A DNA stretch of 8,724 nucleotides from an uncultured bacterium. GTDB taxonomy: Bacteria > Verrucomicrobiota > Lentisphaeria > Victivallales > Victivallaceae. The notes beneath the pieces are model-generated. The model did not search any database and was not told the DNA's origin. It saw nothing but the letters and a program-made list of their open reading frames with translations. The DNA lies in NCBI GenBank assembly GCA_949286445.1, contig CASECL010000056.1:1-8724 (forward strand), written 5' to 3'. The position numbers and the translations under genes were made by a program. Shown piece after piece: positions 1 to 7,600 of this stretch; position 1 is the stretch's first letter; each line of letters begins with the position of its first letter.

Positions 1-126
1 TGCATCACCTTACGTTCTCCCTCTTTCGAGCAGTTCTGGCGTCAATTTTGAGCTTGCGTACGACAGTACGCGGTGCTCTCATTTCCTGAAAACTGTCTCA
101 AAATAGGGTTTTGCATAATCGACTAA
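1..126. repeat. Intergenic region with nested inverted repeats
   Basis: This stretch follows the stop of the permease gene. It contains a perfect 6-bp hairpin, GCGTAC (56-61) and GTACGC (66-71), around a 4-nt loop. The hairpin is extended after an internal bulge by GAGC (50-53) and GCTC (75-78). A wider pair, ATTTTGAG (45-52) and CTCAAAAT (97-104), encloses it but shares bases with the GAGC arm, so the two folds compete. TGCAT occurs at 1-5 and again at 112-116. Neither side of the hairpin has a U-run, so it does not look like a plain intrinsic terminator. A dispersed intergenic palindromic repeat is my inference; copies elsewhere in the genome cannot be seen from here. On the minus strand AAGG lies just before an ATG at 5-3, so a further gene could start at the window edge, but only its first bases would be present. 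Confidence 0.5.
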
Positions 127-1290
127 TCAGTTCAGGCGCACTCTCGGGTCAGCCCAGGCATAGAGCAGATCCGCCAGGAGATTAAAGAAAACAAACAGCA
201 GCGCGCTCACAATTACCAGAGCTTTAAGCAGCTGGAGATCTGAGTTGTTCAAGGCTTCAATTCCCGCATATCCCAGTCCGGGAATGCCGAAGAAACTCTC
301 CAGCAGCAGACTGCCGGTAAAAAGAAAAGGCAGTACCGCGGTGGAGCGGGTAATTATCGGAATAGCCGCATTGCGCAGCAGATGCACCGAAAATATCCGC
401 TCCCCGGAACAGCCTTTGGCCGCCGCCGTACGCAGGTAATTTGAACCCAGTTCGCCTACAAAAACCGCCCGGTAAAACCGCACATTGGGCCCTACTCCGC
501 ACAATATTGAAAGCACCGCCGGCAAAGCTATGTAACGCGCATCCCCCCAGCCCCACACCGGAAATAAATTCAGATAATATCCGAAAAAGTATTGACCGAA
601 AATTATCACCACCAGAAAACTTACACTCATTCCCAGCACCGACAACGCCACCAGCATCCGGTCTGTCAGCCGGTCCCGGCATGCCGCCGCCAGCAGTGAC
701 AGCAGTACACTCAATACCAGTTCACCGGAAAACGCCGGGATCATCAACATTACCGACGGCCATACCCCGCGTTTAAGTATCTCACCTATATCCTCCCGGG
801 TGGTAAGAGATTGACCGAAGTTAAGAAATTCCACATAGGGAAAACTCTTTTTAAAGCTGACCAGTTCACCCAGCGCACGGAAAAAACGGGAGTTGAAAGC
901 ATTATCCTGCCAGTAAAAATATCTTATCTCCCCCTTGACTCCGGCGGTGAAATCCTCCGGAAGCACCTCCATTTCCGGAGTAATTTCCAGACGTTTTTCT
1001 CCGCCGTCAGAAGTTTCTGCCACCGCCACCACTTTTTCTCCGGGGACGGCAAAATTGCGTTTCCCGTCTGCGGAAAAACACTCCGCCCGCCGCCAATGCC
1101 CCCAGAAAAGCGGCAGATCCCCTCCTGTGGCACGCCGGTATGATTCGATTTCCCGCGGCGTTGCCTTTTCCCCCAAAGCCGCCGCCGCCGGATCGCCGGA
1201 AGCCACATCAAAAAGCAGAAACGTGACCAGCATCACGCCAAGCAGAATAAATATTGAATAAAAAAGCCGACGGAGAATAAACTTAAACAT
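127..1290 (-). CDS. Oligopeptide-type ABC transporter permease, YejB/OppB-like
   Basis: Inner-membrane permease subunit of a binding-protein-dependent ABC importer for peptides (DppB/OppB/YejB class), 387 residues. Predicted membrane segments lie near residues 11-29, 177-203, 214-236, 252-270, 315-333 and 353-377. The cytoplasmic coupling loop that contacts the ATPase is clear at about 285-312 (YLRTAAAKG, then LLRNAAIPI). The end, FTGSLLLESFFGIPGLG followed by a DPR tail, is typical and resembles YejB more than OppB. The start was set at 1290, not 1356, because MFKFILRRLF is the usual family N-terminus, GGAG lies 8 nt before this ATG, and the 22 residues before it are hydrophilic and overlap comM. 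The ATG lies inside the last codons of comM (8-nt overlap). The loop between segments 1 and 2 is very long (about 145 residues). The partner permease, ATPase and binding protein are not in the window; a YejE/OppC-like gene beyond position 1 is plausible. Confidence 0.88.
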   Translation of the reverse strand: MFKFILRRLFYSIFILLGVMLVTFLLFDVASGDPAAAALGEKATPREIESYRRATGGDLPLFWGHWRRAECFSADGKRNFAVPGEKVVAVAETSDGGEKRLEITPEMEVLPEDFTAGVKGEIRYFYWQDNAFNSRFFRALGELVSFKKSFPYVEFLNFGQSLTTREDIGEILKRGVWPSVMLMIPAFSGELVLSVLLSLLAAACRDRLTDRMLVALSVLGMSVSFLVVIIFGQYFFGYYLNLFPVWGWGDARYIALPAVLSILCGVGPNVRFYRAVFVGELGSNYLRTAAAKGCSGERIFSVHLLRNAAIPIITRSTAVLPFLFTGSLLLESFFGIPGLGYAGIEALNNSDLQLLKALVIVSALLFVFFNLLADLLYAWADPRVRLN

Positions 1291-2884
1291 CAAATCCGCT
1301 CCGCCGATAGCCGATAGCTTCAAATAAATGCGCTTCGGTGATTTTTTCCGATCCATCCAGATCCGCCACAGTTCTGGCCACTTTCAATATCCGGTCGTAG
1401 GAGCGGGGACTTAATTTCAATGCGGTTATCGCCTGACGTAAGATCGCCGCGCCCCCCGGAGGCAGGGCGGCAAAACGGCGCAGATCATTGCCCGCCATCA
1501 AAGCATTGCGCATCAGAGGCCGGTCACGGAAACGTTCATGCTGAATTGCCAGGGCCTTTTTCACCTTTTCACGCAATACCGTGCTGCTTTCGCCTCCCGG
1601 AGCATTGATCAATTCATCCGGAGAGAGCTGACGGAGTTCCAGAATAATATCAATCCGGTCCAGCAGCGGCCCGGAAATTTTTTTCAGATAACGCGCTTTA
1701 TCCGCCGCCTTGCATTTACAGCCCAGCTCCACCTCACCCCGGCCGCACGGACAGGGGTTCATGGCCGCCACCAGCATAAATCCGGCAGGAAAACGGCAGC
1801 TTCCGCCCGCCCGGGAAACGGTAACATCACCATTTTCCATCGGCTGGCGCAACGCCTCCAGCGCACTGCGTTTGAATTCCGGAAATTCATCCATAAAAAG
1901 CACTCCCCGGTGCGCCAGACTGATTTCGCCGGGCCGGATCTCCCGCCCGCCGCCAATCAGCCCTACATCGGAAATAGTATGATGGGGCGAACGGAAAGGA
2001 CGGCGGCGCAATAAAGGCTCCTCTTCTGAAAGCAACCCCAATGCGCTGTGAATGCGGCTGCACTCCAGAGCTTCCTCCAGCGTCAGTTCCGGCAATATTC
2101 CCGGCAGACGGGATGCCAGCATGCTTTTCCCGGTTCCCGGCGGGCCGACCATAAGCACATTATGCCCTCCGGCCGCCGCCACCAGAAGACCACGTTTGGC
2201 ACCGGACTGCCCCTTTACTTCAGAAAAATCCCGGTCAACCGCACCGGATAAAGCTCCGGCAATAAAATAATCCGTCAAATCCACCCGGGTTTCCGGAATA
2301 AACTCTTCTCCTTTCAAGTGCCGCACCAGTTCCCTCAAATGGCGTACACCGTAAACCGGAATTCTGCCTGCCGCCCCCAGGGCCGCCTCCGGAGCATTCT
2401 CCGCCGGAAAAAATAATGCTTCACAGTTGTAATCCCGGCCGGTTTTCCCCCTGCCGCTGTTTCCAGTCTCCCGGGCAAAACACGATGCCATGGCCAGCGC
2501 ACCGCGAACCGGACGGACACGGCCGTCCAAAGCTAATTCCCCAAGCAGCACCGCGTGTTTCAATTTATTGCGGTCAACTGCCCCGGATGCCGCCAGAAGT
2601 GCCGAAGCTATGGCAAGATCAAAGGCTGAACCCTCCTTCTTCAGTCCGGCAGGAGCAAGATTTACCACGGAAGCCCCCCGGGGCAATGCAAATCCGCTGC
2701 TTTCCAAAGCACATTTCACCCGGTCGCGGCTCTCCTTCACCGCCAGATCCGGCAGACCTACAATGGAAATAAATCCCTCCCCGCCGCCATTTCCGCCGCG
2801 CCCGCTTCCGGTATTTACCTCCACTTCAACCGGTATGGCATCAATGCCCACCAAAGCCGCCGAACCGCACCCGGATAACATCAT
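1283..2884 (-). CDS. comM: ComM/YifB family AAA+ ATPase (Mg-chelatase-like)
   Basis: Cytoplasmic AAA+ ATPase of the ComM/YifB family; ComM is known as a hexameric branch-migration helicase that helps integrate incoming single-stranded DNA during natural transformation. The 533 residues are close to the usual length of about 500. An N-terminal Lon-S5-like domain (about 10-185; FISIVGLPDLAVKESRDRV, VNLAPAGLKKEG) precedes the ATPase core. Walker A is GPPGTGKS at 247-254, Walker B VLFMDE at 328-333, an arginine-finger-type LLDRID near 407-412 and a sensor-2-like SPRSYDR at 492-498. Four cysteines at 378, 380, 389 and 391 form the metal-binding-like CPC...CKC insert of the family. A Gly-rich insertion lies at about 26-37. 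The gene starts immediately after the ftsQ TGA; SD GAGGTG overlaps that stop. ATG at 2884 or 2881 is possible, and the second has better SD spacing (6 nt against 3). Presence of comM alone does not prove competence, since non-competent bacteria keep it. Confidence 0.93.
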   Translation of the reverse strand: MMLSGCGSAALVGIDAIPVEVEVNTGSGRGGNGGGEGFISIVGLPDLAVKESRDRVKCALESSGFALPRGASVVNLAPAGLKKEGSAFDLAIASALLAASGAVDRNKLKHAVLLGELALDGRVRPVRGALAMASCFARETGNSGRGKTGRDYNCEALFFPAENAPEAALGAAGRIPVYGVRHLRELVRHLKGEEFIPETRVDLTDYFIAGALSGAVDRDFSEVKGQSGAKRGLLVAAAGGHNVLMVGPPGTGKSMLASRLPGILPELTLEEALECSRIHSALGLLSEEEPLLRRRPFRSPHHTISDVGLIGGGREIRPGEISLAHRGVLFMDEFPEFKRSALEALRQPMENGDVTVSRAGGSCRFPAGFMLVAAMNPCPCGRGEVELGCKCKAADKARYLKKISGPLLDRIDIILELRQLSPDELINAPGGESSTVLREKVKKALAIQHERFRDRPLMRNALMAGNDLRRFAALPPGGAAILRQAITALKLSPRSYDRILKVARTVADLDGSEKITEAHLFEAIGYRRSGFDV

Positions 2885-3667
2885 TCACCTCGCCGTAACC
2901 TGTCCGTCAAAGGAAACATCAAAGTGACTTTTATTTTCCCCGTTGCGTTCAGTACTGATCACCGCCGACTGGAGCGTACTTAAAAGGAATTCACGGTTTT
3001 CCACCCGGGCGGGAAAAATCACCCTTAGACTGCGTTTCCTGCGGTAACGGACAATAAAAGAGTATTTGCCATTCTTCTCCCGGCTGATCCATAAAACATC
3101 AAAATCAGGAAAAGAACGAATGAATTCCATCAAAATTTTCAGCGGCTCTTCCGCTTCGGCGTAAACATCCCCCGGCACCGCCGGACCGAAATTGGCCAGC
3201 ACCGGAAGACGCGAGGAAATACGCATCGTCTGATTGCGCCTCATCACCACCCCTTTGCCATCCGCTACCAGAGGGGAATCATAACTTCCGATCGATACGC
3301 GGGGTATGCGTTCAATAACCCGGATTTTCAGCGCGTCCGGCAGTGAACGGGATACTTCAACTGCTTCAATATTTCCCACCGCCAGCAGTTTCTCCCGCAG
3401 TTTTCCGGCATCAAGCGCAAAAAGATTATCCCGGTCCAGCCGCAGATCCAGTATCCGGCAGAGTTCCGGCACATGCTCAGCCCAGTATCCCGCCCCCTCA
3501 ACCATCACCCGGCGGAGCGTAAAACGGGGATTTTCAGAAAAAAACGCCTGCCGCGCCGCAATAAACAAAACCAACGGAACCGCGATAATAACCAGCAGCA
3601 AAATAAAACTCATTACAATTTTCCAGCGCGGCAGTGTCTTTGCCGCGTTTTTATCCTTCAATGCCAT
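2885..3667 (-). CDS. ftsQ: FtsQ/DivIB-type cell division protein
   Basis: Bitopic inner-membrane division protein of the FtsQ/DivIB family, which links FtsB/FtsL to the divisome and helps control septal peptidoglycan synthesis. The 260 residues show the standard order: a short basic cytoplasmic tail (1-15), one membrane segment (about 16-38), a POTRA domain (about 47-120, from FTLRRVMVEGAGYW to SLPDALKIRVIERIP) and a periplasmic beta domain ending in FDVSFDGQVTAR. Similarity is in pattern rather than strict motif, as usual for FtsQ. The ATG at 3667 has AAGG directly against it, which is poor spacing; a TTG at 3661 lies 6 nt after the same AAGG and is an alternative start two codons in. The gene lies between dnaE (81-nt gap) and comM (0 nt) rather than beside ftsA/ftsZ and mur genes, which is unusual. 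A related POTRA protein other than true FtsQ cannot be excluded. Confidence 0.82.
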   Translation of the reverse strand: MALKDKNAAKTLPRWKIVMSFILLLVIIAVPLVLFIAARQAFFSENPRFTLRRVMVEGAGYWAEHVPELCRILDLRLDRDNLFALDAGKLREKLLAVGNIEAVEVSRSLPDALKIRVIERIPRVSIGSYDSPLVADGKGVVMRRNQTMRISSRLPVLANFGPAVPGDVYAEAEEPLKILMEFIRSFPDFDVLWISREKNGKYSFIVRYRRKRSLRVIFPARVENREFLLSTLQSAVISTERNGENKSHFDVSFDGQVTAR

Positions 3668-3748
3668 CCTTACGCCACGGCTCCATCTCTGATCTGTTGT
3701 TTATTATTTCAGCGTCATCATCCATTGTTAATAATTTTCCTGCCGTCC

Positions 3749-6700
3749 CTATTCACCGCTTTTTTCCGCCGCCGCCTGTTCACGGCGGAACACCCGCCGC
3801 GGCGGAGGATTGTATTCCCGGGCTTTCACCCGGTAATGCCGGACACCTATCAGCGCATTGAGCGAAGAAAGCAGTTCCGGTGTCAGAGTGACTTTCAGAT
3901 TTTCCGGTTCAACATAAATTACTTTATCGCTCCGGTCAACCAGGCACAACACCGTGCGGCAGTCTCCCGGCGATGAACGCAGACAATTCAAAATATTTTC
4001 CAGCAGCGCATGATCCACCTTTCCCTCGTAAAGGTGCAGATGAAGTTCAGTCGCCTGCTCCGCCGCCGCTTTGTCCAGTGGATAAACCCGCTCCACGATA
4101 ATCCGGGGCGCATCCCCCTCGTCCCGCCGGGACAGCGAAACTTCAAGCATAACCATCATCCCCGGCTCCGGAACAATGCCGCTTTTGCCCATCTCATTCA
4201 TCGCGCGTTCATAAAGGGTGCATTCCACCGTCCCGTCCATATCCTCCAGCATCATCACGCCAAAGGGTTTTCCGGAATTTTTGCTGAATTTCACCGTGTA
4301 GGAATCCACCATCCCCACCAGACGCAACTGGGAGTTATCCGGACAATCACCCAAATCACGCAATGCCACGCTGGAAAAGGCTTTCACCAGCGGCTCATAA
4401 GCCTCCAACGGATGCCCGGTAACATAAAATCCCAACAGTTCTTTTTCACTTTTCAATATATCTTCCCGGTCGAATTCCGGTATATCCGGCACCGGTATGC
4501 CGCAGCCGGAGTCTTCTGCGCCCCCTCCGTCATCAAGAAAATCAAAGAGTGAATGCTGCCCTGCCGCCAGATCTTTGGCCTTGCCAGCCGCAAATGCCAG
4601 CATGGGTTCAGCTATCGCCAGTATCTGGGAACGCCGCAGCCCGAGAGAATCAAACGCTCCGGCCTTGGCCAGATGATCCACCATCCGGGAATTTACCGCA
4701 CTTCCGGCGCGTTCACAGAAATCCTGAAAACTCTTGAATTTACCGTCTTCATGACGCGAAGCAATTATTTTACCGGCGGCACTTTCCCCCACCCCTTTGA
4801 TCGCCCCCAGCCCGAAGCGTATGGCTCCATTGTCCACACTGAAATCCAGGTTGCTGGAATTAACATCCGGAGGCAGAACCTTTATTCCCATCTCCCGGCA
4901 GGCGTTAATCAAAAAAGCAATTTTATCTGCATTATCCAATTCGCTGGTCAGCACCGCCGCCATGAATTCCACCGGATAATTCGCCTTTAAATACGCCGTC
5001 TGGTAGGAAACAAAGGCATACGCCGCACTGTGGGACTTGTTGAAACCGTATCCGGCAAACAACTTTATTTTATCCCAGATGGTGTTTGCCAGATCCTCAT
5101 CAATATTGTTGAAAGATTTGCACCCATCGATAAATTTTGCTTTCTGCTGTGCCAGCACATCCACTTTCTTTTTGCCGATCGCCCGGCGGAGAATATCCGC
5201 TCCGCCCAGCGTAAATCCCGCCAGCACCTGCACCACCTGCATAATCTGCTCCTGATAAAGCATGATGCCGTAGGTTTCTTTAAGCACACTCTCCATCTTG
5301 GGGTGGTCGTAAATGATTTCCTCTTCACCCTTTTTGCGCCGGATGAACTCCGGTATGAATGCCATCGGCCCCGGACGGTAAATCGCCAGCAATGCCACAA
5401 TATGTTTAATATTGTCCACCCCGAAGTTGCGGCAGAGATTCTGCATGCCAGGGGATTCCAGCTGAAACACCGCCACCGTATCTCCCCGCCGCAGTAAATC
5501 ATAGGTTTTCTGGTCATCCAGCGGCAGTTTTGATGTATCAATCCGGATACCATGGTTTTCTTCAATCATATCCAGAGCATTCTTGATGATAGTCAGGGTG
5601 CGGAGTCCGAGAAAGTCCATTTTCAGCAATCCCAGCTGTTCGCAGGGTACCGCGGTAAACTGGGTAATAATTTCCCCCTGCGCACCTTTTGCCAGCGGCA
5701 CCAGATTATCCAGCGGCTGATCTCCTATGATCACCCCGGCCGCATGGATGCCCAGCTGACGGTTCAACCCCTCCAGAACAGCGGCATAATCAAAAATTTC
5801 CTTTACCCAGCTCTCTTTTTCAATCAGCTGCCTGAGTTCAGAAGAACGCTCCTGCGCCAGTTTCAAGGTCATTTTCGGCTCTTCCGGAATAAGTTTGCTC
5901 AACCGGTTGCTGCTCTCAAAATCACGTCCCAGCACCCGGGCGATGTCCTTCACTACCGCTTTGGCCTTCAACGCCCCATAGGTACAGATCTGAGCCACGC
6001 TGTCATGTCCGTACTTATCCCGGACGTAATCAATCACCTCTGAACGGCGTTTTTCACAAAAATCAATATCAAAATCCGGCGGACTCACCCGTTCCGGATT
6101 GAGAAAACGCTCAAACAGCAAATCGTATTCCAATGGATCAATGTCGGTAATCAAGGTCAGATATGCCACCACACTTCCGGCTCCCGATCCCCGGCCCGGA
6201 CCCACCGGAATGCCTTTGTCCTTGGCGTGGCGGATAAAGTCGCTCACCACCAGAAAATAGGAGCAGAAACCGGAGTGTTCAATAATACCCAGCTCATAAT
6301 CCATGCGGTCAATAATTTTCTGTTCCCGTTCTGAGAGCTCTTTCTTCTCTCTGGGGTCAAAATCGTAACGCCTTTTCATATTGCCGATACAGATTTCCCG
6401 CAGATATTCCCGCCCCGGCACGCTTCCGTCCGGCAGCCGGTACACCGGGTAATGGTTCACCTCCGGAACATAATGAAATTTCATTGAACACCGGTCGGCA
6501 ATCAATCTGGTATTGGTTACCGCCTCCGGTATTTCAGCAAAAATCCGCTTCATCTCATCCGGGCTTTTGAAGTAGAATTCCGGCCGGCCGAAACTCATGT
6601 GTCTGGGATCGCTCCACAACGCATTGGTCTGCACACAAAGCATGATCTCGTGCGCGGTGGCGTCGGACTGCCGCAGATAATGAACGTCATTGGTGGCTAC

Positions 6701-7309
6701 GCATTTAAGGTCAAATTTCTTTGCCAGGCGGATCAATCCGGCATTGGCCTTTTTCTCCTCTTCCATGCCATGGTCCATCAACTCCAGAAAATAGTTTTCC
6801 CGCCCGAATATATCCAGATATTCCCGGACTGCCTTTTCCGCCTGTTCCTCTGAATGGTTGAGTATCATGGCCGGCACCTCTCCGCCGATACAGGCAGAAA
6901 GCGCGATCAATCCTTTGTGATACTCCATAAGGAGTTTTTTATCAATTCTCGGCTTGTAATATAATCCGGTACGGTAGGCTTCGCTCAGGAGTTTGCACAA
7001 ACTGTGATAACCATCTTCATTTTCCGCCAGCAGAACCAGGTGAAATCCCCGGATATATTCCACTGCCGGATTGCGTTCCGTCCGGTCATGGGGGGCGACG
7101 TAAACTTCGCAGCCGATAATGGGATTGATTCCCTCTTTTGACAGTGTCTGATGAAAGTCGATGGCACCACCCATATAACCGTGGTCGGTCATAGCTACTG
7201 CGTTCATATCAAACTCTTTAGCCAGAGTTACCACTCCCTTCGGAGTGCAGGCTCCGTCGAGCAAACTGTAATGGGTATGCAAATGAAGATGTACAAAATC
7301 CGAAGCCAT
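3749..7309 (-). CDS. dnaE: DNA polymerase III alpha subunit
   Basis: Catalytic subunit of the replicative DNA polymerase III, 1186 residues against about 1160 in E. coli. The N-terminal PHP domain (about 1-280) keeps the metal-ligand pattern: H9, H11, D18, H43, E68, H90, C140, D208 and H210. The polymerase core has GPGRGSGAGS at 371-380, the catalytic PDFDIDF at 411-417 (D414, D416) and the third aspartate D565 in LKMDFLGLRTL. FNKSHSAAYAFVSYQTAYLK at 756-775 is another family signature. A textbook sliding-clamp-binding motif, QHSLF, is at 918-922. An OB-fold (about 994-1070) and a C-terminal tau-binding-type domain follow. The start at 7309 was chosen because FVHLHLHTHYS follows at once, GGGA lies 5 nt upstream and the predicted transcript begins near 7345; a longer frame from a TTG at 7348 would begin before that point. 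It ends with TAG, and no recognisable terminator separates it from ftsQ. Confidence 0.97.
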   Translation of the reverse strand: MASDFVHLHLHTHYSLLDGACTPKGVVTLAKEFDMNAVAMTDHGYMGGAIDFHQTLSKEGINPIIGCEVYVAPHDRTERNPAVEYIRGFHLVLLAENEDGYHSLCKLLSEAYRTGLYYKPRIDKKLLMEYHKGLIALSACIGGEVPAMILNHSEEQAEKAVREYLDIFGRENYFLELMDHGMEEEKKANAGLIRLAKKFDLKCVATNDVHYLRQSDATAHEIMLCVQTNALWSDPRHMSFGRPEFYFKSPDEMKRIFAEIPEAVTNTRLIADRCSMKFHYVPEVNHYPVYRLPDGSVPGREYLREICIGNMKRRYDFDPREKKELSEREQKIIDRMDYELGIIEHSGFCSYFLVVSDFIRHAKDKGIPVGPGRGSGAGSVVAYLTLITDIDPLEYDLLFERFLNPERVSPPDFDIDFCEKRRSEVIDYVRDKYGHDSVAQICTYGALKAKAVVKDIARVLGRDFESSNRLSKLIPEEPKMTLKLAQERSSELRQLIEKESWVKEIFDYAAVLEGLNRQLGIHAAGVIIGDQPLDNLVPLAKGAQGEIITQFTAVPCEQLGLLKMDFLGLRTLTIIKNALDMIEENHGIRIDTSKLPLDDQKTYDLLRRGDTVAVFQLESPGMQNLCRNFGVDNIKHIVALLAIYRPGPMAFIPEFIRRKKGEEEIIYDHPKMESVLKETYGIMLYQEQIMQVVQVLAGFTLGGADILRRAIGKKKVDVLAQQKAKFIDGCKSFNNIDEDLANTIWDKIKLFAGYGFNKSHSAAYAFVSYQTAYLKANYPVEFMAAVLTSELDNADKIAFLINACREMGIKVLPPDVNSSNLDFSVDNGAIRFGLGAIKGVGESAAGKIIASRHEDGKFKSFQDFCERAGSAVNSRMVDHLAKAGAFDSLGLRRSQILAIAEPMLAFAAGKAKDLAAGQHSLFDFLDDGGGAEDSGCGIPVPDIPEFDREDILKSEKELLGFYVTGHPLEAYEPLVKAFSSVALRDLGDCPDNSQLRLVGMVDSYTVKFSKNSGKPFGVMMLEDMDGTVECTLYERAMNEMGKSGIVPEPGMMVMLEVSLSRRDEGDAPRIIVERVYPLDKAAAEQATELHLHLYEGKVDHALLENILNCLRSSPGDCRTVLCLVDRSDKVIYVEPENLKVTLTPELLSSLNALIGVRHYRVKAREYNPPPRRVFRREQAAAEKSGE

Positions 7310-7351
7310 ATCATTCCCGTTTGATTTGATAAAAATATTAACACACAAAAT

Positions 7352-7380
7352 ACATTACATCTCAAACCCGTTTTTGGCAA
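7352..7380 (-). promoter_or_regulatory. dnaE promoter, sigma-70 type
   Basis: On the minus strand TTGCCA (-35, 7380-7375) is followed by a 17-bp spacer and TAATGT (-10, 7357-7352). This predicts transcription from about 7345 and a leader of about 36 nt before the dnaE ATG. The -35 box is preceded directly by a T8-GT-A8 tract (7382-7399 read on the plus strand), which resembles an UP element. It is the best sigma-70 match I found upstream of the dnaE block. The call rests on consensus match and spacing only. Confidence 0.62.
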
Positions 7381-7470
7381 CTTTTTTTTGTAAAAAAAAC
7401 GCTTATTTCAGTCTTTATTGTCTCCGCCGTGGAAAATGCCTGTTTTTTCTGCCATGTCAGTACCGGATAT

Positions 7471-7513
7471 CAAAATAACGCCCGGGTCGGCATTATTATT
7501 CTGCGGCCCGGGC
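7471..7513 (-). terminator. Probable intrinsic terminator after the interrupted lipoprotein gene
   Basis: A perfect 7-bp GC stem, GCCCGGG (7513-7507) and CCCGGGC (7486-7480), with a 20-nt AU-rich loop is followed on the minus strand by GTTATTTTG. It lies between the lipoprotein stop at 7601 and the dnaE promoter, where a terminator is expected. The large loop and imperfect U-tract make it only moderately convincing. The arms are themselves self-complementary, so a protein-binding dyad is an alternative reading. Confidence 0.45.
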
Positions 7514-7549
7514 ACTGTCTGTTTTCAGGATGCATCCGGATTGGTCAGA

Positions 7550-7565
7550 CTGTTTTTGCAAACAG
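7550..7565 (-). other. Small GCAA-tetraloop hairpin
   Basis: On the minus strand CTGTTT and AAACAG form a 6-bp stem closed by the loop GCAA, a member of the stable GNRA tetraloop class. It lies 35-50 nt after the TAA of the interrupted lipoprotein frame and upstream of the GC-rich hairpin. It may protect the 3' end of that transcript or be chance; it has no U-tract of its own. A 10-bp palindrome GGATGCATCC lies nearby at 7528-7537. No gene is supported between 7310 and 7600. Confidence 0.3.
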
Positions 7566-7600
7566 AATTTTCCGCTCCGGATATATTGTTTCCCTTACGA

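Noticed and set aside
127..1356. Longer permease start at 1356
   Set aside because: The extra 22 residues are hydrophilic, overlap comM in another frame, and precede a standard MFKFILRR start with a good SD.
1759..2520. Many open frames on the other strand and frames within comM, dnaE and the permease
   Set aside because: They are frame shadows with low-complexity Pro/Arg/Ser-rich translations and no SD or domain support.
7382..7399. T8/A8 tract as an intrinsic terminator
   Set aside because: The palindrome leaves only a 2-nt loop and has no GC stem; a promoter-linked A-tract fits better.
7408..7455. 15-codon minus-strand frame upstream of dnaE
   Set aside because: No SD and far too short to distinguish from chance.
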